Below, piece after piece: positions 46,801 to 58,056 of a stretch of DNA of 64,000 bases. The translations under genes were made by a program, and so were the position numbers. The stretch spans positions 3,445,802-3,509,801 of the forward strand of contig BCHP01000001.1 of assembly GCA_001599675.1 (NCBI GenBank), in the 5' to 3' direction. Numbering within the stretch: position 1 is the stretch's first letter; each line of letters opens with the position of its first letter. The notes beneath the pieces were generated by a model. It saw only the letters and a list, made by a program, of their open reading frames with translations, was not told where the DNA came from and ran no database searches. The stretch is from Basipetospora chlamydospora (Eukaryota; Ascomycota; Sordariomycetes; Microascales).

Positions 46801-47277
46801 CTCCGGGACTTCCATGATGTTCTTCAATCATCGTCAATACTTCCCGCCTGTCGAATATGCCTCGCTTCTTCCATCTCCGCCACTAACTCCTTTTCCCAGT
46901 CTTCCTCATCTAGAGCCACCTCTTCCTCAACTCCTCGCTCCCCCAGTTCCGACACGCACCCGATAGATACCCACCTATCCGCCCCCGAAAGTCAAGGCGC
47001 CTACCGCCCTCCGGGTGGACGGTATTACCTTCCGAGCGGACGATTCGAAAGCCGTCGTTATAACACCGACTCTGCGACCATCTCAACTTCTGGCTGTCTT
47101 GTCGCTGCCAGCGTCGCCGAGTTGGCTCGCCCGACACCGCCTGAGCACAACCCCGAACCCATCGACCCTCCGCTCGACCATTAGGTCAACCTCGACCTAA
47201 CACCACCACATATTGCTTTCGTCGCCCGAGACTATTCCTCATTAAAACGTCAAAACACTGTTCCACATACTGTCAAC
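40823..47277. other. Gene-poor 6.4 kb stretch
   Basis: No protein-coding or RNA gene could be supported on either strand. It begins with the cyclin promoter and ends with a likely long pyrimidine-rich 5' leader of the Zn2Cys6 gene (about 46500-47277). TACTCCGTA/TACGGAGTA motifs occur at 44212, 44647 and 45523. The open frames present lack family resemblance and biased codon use. Confidence 0.5.
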
Positions 47278-49283
47278 ATGACCGACATGTCGCCGACAAG
47301 TACCTCAAATGGGGTCCGTCCCGGCGGCGGTCCCCTTTCCCCTCAGACGACCTCTCCTCCCAAGCATGTCTCCTTCGAACTCCTCTTCACCGAATCCCCC
47401 CAGTATCGCGCGCGACTCCCCATGCGAGTCCAGATATACCCTCACGATACCACCGACTCCATTGTCACTACGGTGAAGAATTTCTACGGCTTGTACTCGA
47501 GCCCCACAAATTCCAAGGGAGTCAGCTTTGAGGACCAACAGGGGAATACCCTCATTGCCAGATACGAGAACTTCCACCATACCATGACCGTATACGTCAG
47601 GGTAATAGACGAAGCGACCGAGAACAACGCTACTTTCGGGCCTCATCCTTCGCCGCCAGACACCGTAGGCGTGCAAGGATACTGCAATGGGCAAGGGGGT
47701 TACCCTCAACGACATCCCCAGGCGTCAGAGGGCAACGTCTCGCGACCCAATTCCAGGGCGTCGCGGAGGCGCAGCCCTTCTCCGAGCAGTGCTCGTGGTC
47801 GCCGGAGCGCCTCGGCGAGCACCAACCCGGTCAGCAGTAAGGCTGGCCGTTCCCGTTCCTCCAAAACCAGGGTCACTTTGAATCAAGGCCCGACAGAGGC
47901 GTACGACGCTCTCGGTGGTTACAGCAGCGGCGATGGTGCCCCAGGGTCGACGACCTCCGGGAAGGCCAAAGAACAAATTGGGACCACAGAAATCAGCGTT
48001 GACAACATTGTTGAGGGTGGTCGACGAAAGAGAGCTAAATTCGAGAGCTCGGTGAGTAGCCAACTCCGTCGTCTCTCGCGCGATGGCCTTCTTGTTCAGC
48101 TACTAATCTGCACCCTCCTTCTTCTTCGGCGGTATAGGAGCTTCCATTGTTTGCGCCGCCTCAGATGCCCGCTGCAACTTCCAATCCCTCCGTGTCCCCC
48201 GCAAGGCGAATGGACCAGCACCGCTCGTCGCTTTCGTATTTCACCGGTGCCCCGAACCCATTCACGAACCCGCAACCCCTCCAATCTCCTCAAAATTACA
48301 ATACTGGCTTCGGCCAACGCATGTACACCACGCCCACTGGACACCGTTCGACGGGAAGCATCGGATACGGCACCAACGGTATCCACGCGCCAGGCAACGG
48401 CTCAGGAGGGATCCTTCCGACCCCCGATCCGACCGTTGGAAGCTGTGTTTCCGAAGAAGATAAGGACGTGGCCATCCAGTTGATGCGCCTCGGAGACATA
48501 TCCAACATCTCCCACGGGAGGACGTCGGCCTCGACTCTTGACGATACTTTTAGCGGTCGCGCCGACGTCGCCTCTTCCACTGGCGCCACCAGTGACGGCG
48601 GTAGTGAAAGTGACGATGATCAGCCTCCGGCCCGCCGACAGAAGCTGGAGTCTGGGGCCAGCATCCCCATGTTTGAGGCGGCGACCGAAGGGCGCTTTGC
48701 CCAGAACACCGACGGTGTTCAGAACACACATACAGGCATGGGATCGGCTACGGGATTCGACATGCCTGCGCCACCAAAGGCAAAAACCAATGGTCAGCCC
48801 CTCACCTCAAAGGCGAACAAGACGAGCAAGGTGGGGAAAGGTGCAAAGAACTCGAGGCCCATGGCGAGCATCAAGACCAACAACAAGAAAACCGGTGCCA
48901 CTTCGAGTACACCCATGTCGCCCTCGTCGCTTCCCCCTTCGAGGAAGCCGTCCTTGTCATCGGGCAGCAATAGCCTCCAACCGTCCATTGAAGAGGAGCC
49001 CGACTTGTCAACTAAGCCGAGGTGCCAGCGGTGCCGCAAGAGTAAGAAGGGGTGCGATCGCCAGCGGCCATGCGGTCGTTGCAAGGATGCTGGTCTTTCT
49101 GCAGACCAGTGCATCAGCGAGGATGAGGGCAACGGTCGCAAGGGTCGATACGGCCGCCACATGGGAGTGCCCGTCAAGAAGGACACTATGCCTGCGCCTC
49201 CTCAGCCGACCCTCCTGCCGGCAGCCCCCATCATGGCGAATCCGGATACATTTCTGGACAAGTCCAAGAAGCGCAAGCGGTGA
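47278..49283 (+). CDS. Zn2Cys6 protein with C-terminal zinc cluster
   Basis: Exon 1 47278-48051, intron 48052-48137 (GTGAGT...TAG), exon 2 48138-49283; 639 residues. Residues about 28-112 form a compact region (VSFELLFTESPQYRARLPMR, VQIYPHDTTDSIVTTVKNFYG, YENFHHTMTVYVRVI) with the look of a ubiquitin/PB1-like fold. A long Ser/Pro-rich disordered region follows. The fungal binuclear cluster is at residues 554-584 with spacing C-x2-C-x6-C-x5-C-x2-C-x8-C (CQRCRKSKKGCDRQRPCGRC), followed by basic tracts ending in KKRKR. A zinc cluster at the C-terminus is the reverse of the usual order. Such proteins are DNA-binding regulators; target genes are unknown and I give no symbol. Confidence 0.88.
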
Positions 49284-52053
49284 GCCGCATCACCAGCGCT
49301 AACCTGGGCTTTCCGGCGCTGGTGTCACTGGAGTCATCATTATGCCGTGCCAACTCCCCAGGCAGTTTGGCAATACCCACAACCCACAGCATTTGGTGAA
49401 TTTCTGGACTGGGTCCCCCATCACTCCGTCGGGAAATTGCCTGTCTCCCCTCGCTGGTCCAGTTAAGCGTAAGGTGGGCGGTTTGGGACCTGGGGGCGCA
49501 TCGGCGCGGGCTCAGAGCGCTTTTGTGTGCCTTCCAGCAAGCAGCCCCGGAGCAGTTGGTCTTGAACGTCACTGTCTTCCTCCTGTCAGCCCATCCCAAC
49601 GCCCACCTTCTGCTTATCCCCACTCTCTTCATGTTGTACCTCTTTCTTGATTCACCAGCAAACAATCTCAGGTGACGGTGCAGAAGGACCCGAGGTGTCG
49701 GAGTTATTTGGCACGGTGTGCTACATTTGTTTCTTTTTTTTTGTTTCGCGTGGCCGGCCGTTTGTTTTATTTTTATTTTTACAACCGGCGTCCCGGGGAG
49801 ATGTCGGGCTATTTTCCCTTGGCAACGCCACACGAGGACAGTATCTTCTCTTTCTGACGGAAACCGCGCCCGATCTGTGTGGGAACCCGCCTCTCGAAAA
49901 CTGGTGCGGTGTTGTGGCAGCCTTGTAAACGCCAAAGGTTTCCACAAGGCCGAAAAGTAGGGGATATGTAGGAGGGTATGGGGGCGAAGCAGGAAAAGGG
50001 GGTAGACGTTGATATGCGATGGGCGATGTCCATACTCTAATCTTAGCACCGCGGCGGGAGTAGTGTGCGATACAGATACATTGGTTCAGTCGGGCTCTGG
50101 TTGGCTGGGGTGGTGTCGGGAGGCTCCAGATGGGATAGAGATTGACTATCTGATGGATGGATGGACCCGGGCGCCCAGAGCAACTTTCTCTTTTATTTCC
50201 TTTTCTTTTTCTTTCTGTTTCGGCAGTATCTGCCAAAGTGTTTACCGTTGTCCTAGTGCGTTTGCGTTGGTCTCTCGGCCTCAACATTCTTTTCACACAT
50301 AGTGTGCTGTCTCCTGTCGTCTTTCCTATGGTCTCTATGCTAGGTGGAACAGCGGGATTTGTGCTCTTTCCGGCAATATCTACATTGACGTGTTTCTACT
50401 TGTTTATCTCTCTTCTAGCGGCTCTCCCCGCGGCGTGGAGGCCTTTCTCTAGTGACTTTCAGTTCGCGTGTTGCTTCGAGGACAAACAAAAAGGAAAGAA
50501 AGCCATCCCGTGGACCGCGAATCGGAGAGAGGTGGGAGTATGGTATGGTTGCACAAGTATAGTGTGCACGCTCTGATATGGGAATCAAGCAATAGTATCT
50601 ATTGTCCCGGAGGACCGCCAATTTATGTGTTTCTCGCATGGGCGGCGCAGTGCCATGTCACGACGGATGCGAGTTGTGTGTGTTGTCGCATTCCGAGGGA
50701 TTCCGGGGCCAAGCGCCGCGCAGCCTTCTAGCCATATCTTTACAAACCGCACTACTTCTTCCAAGGCGGCGTCGACCATAAAAATCGCGCGACGAAAGGA
50801 ATTGAGTTGTTACTTTGAGGAAATCTTTTGACGAGGGTTTTTTTTTTTTTTTGGAATAGCCACAGCTTCGTTGCGAATGCGCCACGAGATGCTGCATGGC
50901 GCGACGTCTCAACCAGCCAATCATGCGGTGGGTGGGCTCCGTGGCTTTCTCCGGTCAAGCTCCGATAAAGTGGGGGCTCCTAGCAGAGGCGGGGGCTTAG
51001 GTTTTTCCGGAGCCAAGGTCCACCCGGCAATCTCGGATGCGGCATTTGCGGAGCCGAGGTCACGTGGGCGCGGGAGACTCCGAGTCGGTGAAGTACCCTA
51101 CATACAGTAAGCAGTGAGTACTTTGGTACCTGATCTAGGCTTTCCGTTCCTGAATCCCACAGTGCACTTTACTTATCTGAGCCTTGTAGAAGTTGTTTTA
51201 GGTTCTACCTACGGTGAATGCTGGGAGGGAACGGTTTTCTTCCCTTCCCTACTCCGTAATAAGGAGAAAGTACCGATTGAGGCATGGTGGGATTTGCAGA
51301 GGGGGCGCGCTTGGAATCGGCCCCACCATCGGGCCTGCTACACTGTGAGAATCCCCACGCCTCCTCCAAAAACTGATAGGGAAATGCATAGGGTGCATGG
51401 TCGCACCCGGGATTCTTGTGCGAGCAAGGAATACCTTGGGTCCAGGCGCATTCTTAGGTCATCATCGTAACGCCTTCCCTTTATTCCGTAGGTAGTTTCC
51501 TCCGCGCCACCGCACCTCATTGATGTCAATTCGGTCAAGGACAGGGCGTGGGACATTGGGGGGGGGGCCTTCCTTTTCGACCCAAGCTCTCCCGAGAGCG
51601 GGACAGCCGGTGTACGGAGCAGCAAATGTTTCGAGCCAACCAGCCTATCACTATGCAGGCACACTGTTTTATTGAAATCGAGCAAATCGGAGAGAGTCTA
51701 TTCCGTACCGCAGCATCCTTGCTAGCCTGGACGCTGTCTGCAGCGCCCGGCCTGCTGCAACCCTGCGATGTTCGGCTCTCCACGGTTTGGCGGGCGGCCT
51801 TCAAAGAAGAAGGGACAGAGACAGGAAAAGGTTTTGTTATGGTTTGAGGAACCTACTAAAACACCAGGCTGCCCTCGACGGCACACCTTTGAAAAACACG
51901 AAACACCTCGACTCCGAGTCCTTTGCCATCCGTACTTATTACCAATGTGCTTAAACCCCCTGGCATGGCCCCGGACTGCACACCCCGCCATCCCCTCCCT
52001 CCCCACGTCGCCCAAAAAAAAAATCGCCGGATCTGATTTTCGCCCGCCCGCCA
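49284..52053. other. Gene-poor 2.8 kb stretch
   Basis: Intergenic DNA between two plus-strand genes. It has T-rich runs at 49733-49785, a 15-T run at 50839-50853, and a TACTCCGTAA motif at 51250-51259. The last part is the MFS gene promoter. No gene is seen. Confidence 0.5.
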
Positions 52054-53517
52054 ATGAATGAGCTCCACACAGAACCAGTCGCGACAGGCGATGCCATAAA
52101 GCCTAGATCGCTAGAGGAGGCAGCCAGGGTGATAGAACAGGAGAAACCCCCGACCGGCGGCAAGGCTCCCGAATCGCCCCTGCCATCGCCCGGCCCCGCC
52201 TCCGCCTCCGAAGATGAAGATGATCGGCCGCCGGACGGCGGACTGGTCGCATGGTCCCAGGTCCTTGCCAGTCACCTCATGAACTGCCTGGCCTGGGGCT
52301 ACGCCGCGACCTTTGGCGTCTACCAGCTCTACTATACCGAGACCCTGGGCCTCCCGCGCTCCCAGGTGTCCTGGATCGGCTCCATACAGATCTTCATCAC
52401 CTTCCTCATCTGCACCGTGTCGGGCCGCCTCTCCGACGCCGGCTACAACCGGCAGACCGTCGCCGCGGGGTCCACCCTCGCCGTCTTCGGCACCCTTATG
52501 ACGAGCTTCGCCCGGGAATACTGGCAGATCCTCCTCGCTCAGGGCATCTGCACGGGCATCGGCCTCGGTCTGCTTTTCATGCCGGGCATCGCCGTCGTCA
52601 GCTCCTACTTCAAGAAGAACCGCTCCTTCGCCATGGCCATGGCTGCTACGGGCACCGGGACCGGGAGCGTCATCTTCCCCGCCACCGTGCAGTACCTGAT
52701 CCCGCAGGTCGGCTTCCCGTGGGCCGTGAGGTGCGCCGCGCTGGTCGCGCTGGTCATTTCGGCCGCGTCGCTCGCGCTGCTGCGACCCAGGCTGAAGCCG
52801 AGGCGGTCGGGCCCACTCGTGGAATGGGAGGCATTCAGAGAAGCTCCCTATGTACTATTCACGCTTGGGTTGTTCTTTCAGTTCTGGGCATTATATTTTG
52901 GATTCTTCTATGTAAGTTGTTGGCAAATCCTACGAAACATAAAAGGCACTCGAGCTCGAGGGAGGGAGCACGTTTTGTCTAACTAGAACTGTCGTTCTGC
53001 GCAGATAAACGCCTATGCTCGCGAAGTGATAGGATTCTCGCCGGAAAAGGCGATAGAGCTGCTCCTCATCACAAACGCACTCGGTATCCCTGCGCGACCC
53101 GTGGTAGGGTACATCGGGGACAACGTCATGGGACCAATAAACACCCTCATGGCGGGCCTGGTCCTGCTCAGCGCCATGTTCTTCATCTGGATCGGGGTGA
53201 CGACCATGCCTGGGATATACGCTTTCTGCGTCTTCTTCGGACTGGCCAACGGGGCTGCGCAGGGGATATTCGGCGGGGCGCTGTCGAGCTTGACGAAGGA
53301 CCAGACCAAGCAGGGGACGCGATTCGGCATGGTGGCGACACTGCTCGGGTTCGCGGCACTAGCCGGTCCCCCCACCGCGGGGGCGATCATAGACAAGTCG
53401 AACGGAAGCTACCTCGGGGCCCAGCTCTGGGGCGGGTTCGTTATCGGGGCAGGGGCGCTGACGATCGCGGCGTGCAGGTTTTCCATTACAGGGAAGAAGT
53501 GGATGGCCTGGGCTTAG
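52054..53517 (+). CDS. Monocarboxylate-transporter-like MFS permease
   Basis: Exon 1 52054-52911, intron 52912-53004 (GTAAGT...CAG), exon 2 53005-53517; 456 residues. After a 65-residue acidic cytosolic N-terminus comes PPDGGLVAWSQVLASHL, the conserved DGG-x2-AW start of helix 1 in the MCT family. About twelve membrane helices follow, with GRLSDAGYNRQ in the loop between helices 2 and 3 and ARPVVGYIGDNVMGP in the second half. Fungal members carry carboxylates, riboflavin or secondary metabolites, so the substrate cannot be stated. The gene converges on the kynurenine formamidase gene 200 bases away. Confidence 0.9.
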
Positions 53518-53717
53518 TTGGATTAACAAGAGGTATTAGAAAGCGATATAGAGTAATATGAATATTAACACACAAGACTGTTTGGCCTGCGGTTGGAATC
53601 CTTGATCATTGCTCGTAAAGTGTATCATCGTCTTCTATGACGCGGGGTTTAGGGGTAGATGCACGTCATCCTTATTGTGACCTGGTTGATCATCACGGAT
53701 GGCCTGCCACAGTGACG

Positions 53718-54750
53718 CTACTTATCCACCTTGAGCTTTGCGTACATCTGGGCAATCAAGTTTGCGATCTGCTTTCCATCTTGCCACGAGAAGTCGTGTT
53801 CCCCTTCGATTTTCGCAACGGCCGGCTCGATGCTATCAGCTTGGAGGCGCTTGACCATGGCCATCGTTTCCACATCACCGTCCACCAGGGAGTCCCCGGG
53901 CGAGTACGCCAGCAGGACCTCACGCTGGCCACGCCAGCTAGTAGCGTAGCTGTCCTTGAAGCGGAGCGGAGCGGAATCGTTCCACACGGCGTGGTCCGGT
54001 CCAAGGGCGCCTTCCACCATGTCGAGGTACGGCCCGCCGTGGCGGTACGCGAAGCCGTGGAACTCGTAAATGCCCGCCACACCTATTATAGCAGCCGGAT
54101 GAGGCACGGTGGCCGTGGTGCCGGCCTTGCTCTGGGTAGCCTGCTGCCCCATCAGGGTCTGGAAGGCAAGGGTGGCGCCGACCGAGTGGCCGACGAGGAT
54201 GTATTGATCGCCAAGGGCGTGTGTCTTCTGCATGTATGCGAGGGCGGCGCAGACATCGCGGATGTGGTCCGGGTGGTGCGCGCGGCGGACTTGGTCGGCG
54301 GGTACGCCGGCGTCTTGCGGATGATTCGGGTGAGAAGAGAGGCGGTAGTCGATGCTTGCGAAGCCTCGTATGCTTCGGGGCGGCGGCGAGTCGGAGGACA
54401 GGATGGCGTCGATGGTGGGCACGAAGTCGCGATGCGTGTTAGTCGGATCCCTCCAGGCGCCTCCGTGAACGAAACTACCAATTGTGCGTGGAGCCGTTAG
54501 AGAAGATGAAGAGTTTTAGTCTACAGAGGCGCCCCCCACCCCCGGCTCTATCACTCAAAGTAGGTAGGCTCCATGGGGACCCTCGGGGGCGTTGGCCTCT
54601 CGATTATCCTTACATTATCCAAAGACCAGTTGGGCTTGATTCCGAGTTTGGGAATTGCCATGTTGCCAGCCTCTGGAGCTCATTTTCCTGGCCGTAGCGA
54701 TGGAGGTTGAAGATGAGAGAGTCCGCCATTGGAGACAACTTTCGAGTCAT
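53718..54750 (-). CDS. bna7: Kynurenine formamidase (Bna7-like alpha/beta hydrolase)
   Basis: Exon 1 54614-54750, intron 54475-54613 (GTAAGG...TAG), exon 2 53718-54474; 297 residues. Splicing joins PTGLWI to IFVHGGAWRDPTNTHRDFVP, restoring the HGGAW oxyanion-hole motif that marks this family. The nucleophile elbow is GHSVGATLAF, the acid is likely in YSPGDSLVDG, and the catalytic His in EGEHDFSW near the C-terminus, all in the expected order. Known role: hydrolysis of N-formylkynurenine to kynurenine, second step of the pathway from tryptophan to NAD. Start at 54750 is the first ATG of the exon; Met8 (54729) is an alternative. Confidence 0.9.
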
Positions 54751-57700
54751 GCTCTGCACAACACTGTGAACGCTTGTGTTGATGTTTGGGCTTTGGGGTT
54801 TCCGGCGTGTCGGTTGACGAAACCTGATGGCTTACGGAGTACAAAGAGCCACAACGACCCCTCTCTTACTAAACCGAGGACCGCGCGGGGATATGAGGTT
54901 ATCGTCGGATCAGTACTCCGACAGTGGTACCTGCCCTACATTCACATTCAGTTTGATGTACGGCAGCGGGGCACGGGTGGATCACGTGTGGGTGAATTGA
55001 TGCTGTACGCGTCGCCTTCCGTCATATCATGAAATGTCACGGTTGTCTCCTTCCTAATGGTACTTCCAAGTTTGATCTTTCAGCCTGGAGGCTCGAACAA
55101 CGACTTCCATGTATTCAGCGGCAGTGTTCTTCCATTTCACTCACTTCTCTCTAGTTGATTTGATGTTGGAAATGGATGTCGAGATGGATGTCACGGATTG
55201 ACGGGTTAACAATCGAATCGTCCAACAACCTCGCCTCTAGCTTGCCGTTACCGCTGTTCCTTGTTCGGCAGGAAGTAGCGGGGGAGAGAATCCCAAGCGA
55301 CGCCCCGGCCTCCAAAATGCAGATACTCTGAAAAGACGACAGGCGGCTTGGACGGTACTCTACGAAGTATGTAATAATACTGGTCCCATCCCGTCCCAGA
55401 TTATTTTATTTTATTTTCGCCGAGTGCCATGATTGACGGCGGCTAGGATATCCTGTCCCGGCCCCCAAGGACCAAACATCGGGAGATGGACGGATCAATT
55501 CCGTGTGGGAATGGGTGGCACTGAACTTCCCAAGCGATATTCACCCACATATCCAACCGGTGCGCTTCGCTTGCTTTAATCCGGTTCATCGGCTCATACG
55601 TAACTCGTAGGGCAACAACGCTGGTACCGAACAGCCAGCGATCAATGGTTTTCATCTCGCTCAATTTTCATCTGCATTTCCCGAAATAAAGGCAAAGGAG
55701 GGAGACAAGCCGGTCTTCCGAGGAGAAAAAAAAAAGGCACAACGAAATCAATCCCTGTCCCCCTCGTCTCGTGGTTGTCGTGGAATATTCCACACCAAAT
55801 TACTCCGTGTTCCACCCACACGCACGGGCACACAGGTCGGCCAAGACACGCAGGGCTGTGGTCTGGTTGCGGACTAAAAAATCCTTCACCGTCCTCCTTG
55901 TCGCCATAAGACATGAACCATCCAGGGCCCCGGAACGATCCACGGCTCCTCAAGACGCACCAAATGACCCGACGTGCACCGTGTATCGTATCATTGGTCC
56001 CCTTGTTGGACGAGGAACCCCCCCCCTGACCCAAGTTGACGGGAATGCCAGCCTTCGACGCCGCGGCTTGTTTGAGTGGAACGCATAAGCTGCAGTCCAG
56101 AGTACTCTCGATTGTCTCTCCGTGCTCTCGTATGTACTGCCCAGCGATTCAAGTTCGCGTTCCTCCGTGTTATTACCGTCTCCGCAAAAAGGAAATCCTG
56201 CTTTCCACTAATGAATTCGAGGGCTCCGCACGGACATAACGATAGTTGAGTACGGTTAGCGTCGAGCTGCCATCACATCTCCATCTCTTCTGCTACGTAT
56301 GTGTCCGTATTCGTACGGAATATGTACTCCGGACACGAAACATATAAGGTCGCCGCCTTGCCGCTACTGTCTCCAACTGTGGAGTGTGCACGAGACGGGG
56401 GCCAATAAAGCCATGGGGCTACCCGAACCTGGAATGGCACCAAAAAACCCAAACCTGCAGCTGGAGTCAAGGTGTGACTCTGACCCATAGAGGGATGACG
56501 CGAGGTGAGAAGGCGCAAGGTACGAACGACGGAGTATGTACTCGTACATACGATACGGATACAACAGTAATCATCTTTGGGATCCCTCATCTTCGAGCAA
56601 TGCCTCGACAGTACTCCGTACGATACATACGAGTAAGAGCGGCCGACTCGGAAGCGGGCCCATCGTACAGTGAGAGCACTGCATGTACTCGTAATTACAG
56701 CACCCAAACTCACGGAGATGGGAAGAACGCCGGCGAGAAGGCGGGTAAGGAGATCATCTATGCATCCGAGATTCTCAGCATGTCCCGCTCTCCCCTATCC
56801 AATTGCCGCGCCTCTCTATCCCATTCTGCTAAGCTCAATATCGATATTGCAGGATCTCGATGCGCAGACGTGCAGGTACGAGCAAAGCAGACTCCGTATG
56901 CTGGGCCTGATTTCCCGTCTCACATCATTGCAACCCAACCCAATCGGGACTTGCCTGCGAGGGTGGAGCCTTGACGATCAGGGCACCCCAAGGTCGCTCT
57001 CCCATCTTTTTAGACGACGGGTACGGCGGTACGGTACGGCGGCACCTCGATGGTAATTACCATACGAGTATGCTCATGCTGGTGCGCCCTCACCGTCGAG
57101 GTGTGTGGAAGACGGACGACTCGATCCGTACCACTTTTCTCCCACCAGCGGGCCGTGTTACCCCCCTCGGCCCTCGACAACCACCACCAACTACATACGA
57201 TAGACGGGGCCCTTTTTTCCCGCCCGGCCCAGAAGCTAAGAGAACAATCGGAACCGGAAAAGTGGCTTGGTTTCCACCATCTCCCCTTGAACCTTGACGC
57301 CACCTGGGACGCGACGTAGCATTTTTTTTCTTCTTTTCTTTCGGTTGAAGTCTTCTGAGGCGGACTACTCCGTACGTGCTAACGTTGGGAACAGATACAT
57401 ATGGTGAAGAAGAAGAGTGTCACGGCAACTTCGAGGCCCGGACATCAACACGCCTCCTCATGTGGCTATAGATACCCGGTTTACCCCGGAGTTGCTTGAC
57501 AATGGGATGGGCCTCTCTTTCATATGATCTCCCCCTTCGCCCCGCATGCTAATAATACACTGCGCGCGTCCTAACTTAGCATCGCAACCCCCCGACTTCG
57601 ACCCCTGTCAGACCGGAACACGGCTGGGTTGGTGTGTGTGCAATGCCCCAGACCAGACCCCACCGGCGCTCCCACTGTTAGCACCCTCCCCAGCTCCCGG

Positions 57701-58056
57701 GCCACGGCTGTATCAGCCCGCATCTTCCCTTTGCTGCACCTGAAAGGAAAAAGAGCTGGGCCCCCTCGGTAGCTCTCTCACATTCTCCTTCGAGAGCTGA
57801 CCAACTCACCTCGGCTTTTCTCAACATAACATCTTACTCGTGCCCGTCGGTTTTCTTTTCCTTGTGAAAGAGAAGGGGAAAAAAGAAAAAGGAAAAAGAA
57901 AAAGAAAAGGGACGAGTTTAGATGCGACCCGACACCCGTGCACTACGACAATAAAAAGGACCAGAAGACTGGGTAGTTGTTGGAGGAAGACGGGCGCCCT
58001 TGGCTGTCCCTGAAGAGGTCCCGGCCCTCACCCATTCCCCCCGAGCACGCGACCAC
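54751..58056. other. Gene-poor 3.3 kb stretch rich in TACTCCGTA-type motifs
   Basis: Divergent spacer between bna7 and the Pth11-like gene. TACTCCGTA or its complement occurs at 54832, 56611 and 57366, with shorter ACTCCGTA or CGGAGTA forms at 56533 and 56891, and several TACGAGTA/TACTCGTA palindromes cluster at 56537-57070. No gene is seen. Confidence 0.5.

Noticed and set aside
46336..47184. 282-codon plus-strand open frame upstream of the Zn2Cys6 gene
   Set aside because: Ser/Pro-rich with no family resemblance, ends shortly before the next ATG in the same orientation, and fits a pyrimidine-rich 5' leader better than a gene.
52251..52982. 243-codon plus-strand frame within the MFS gene
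   Set aside because: Frame-shifted shadow of the transporter; its Arg/His/Pro composition shows no membrane helices.
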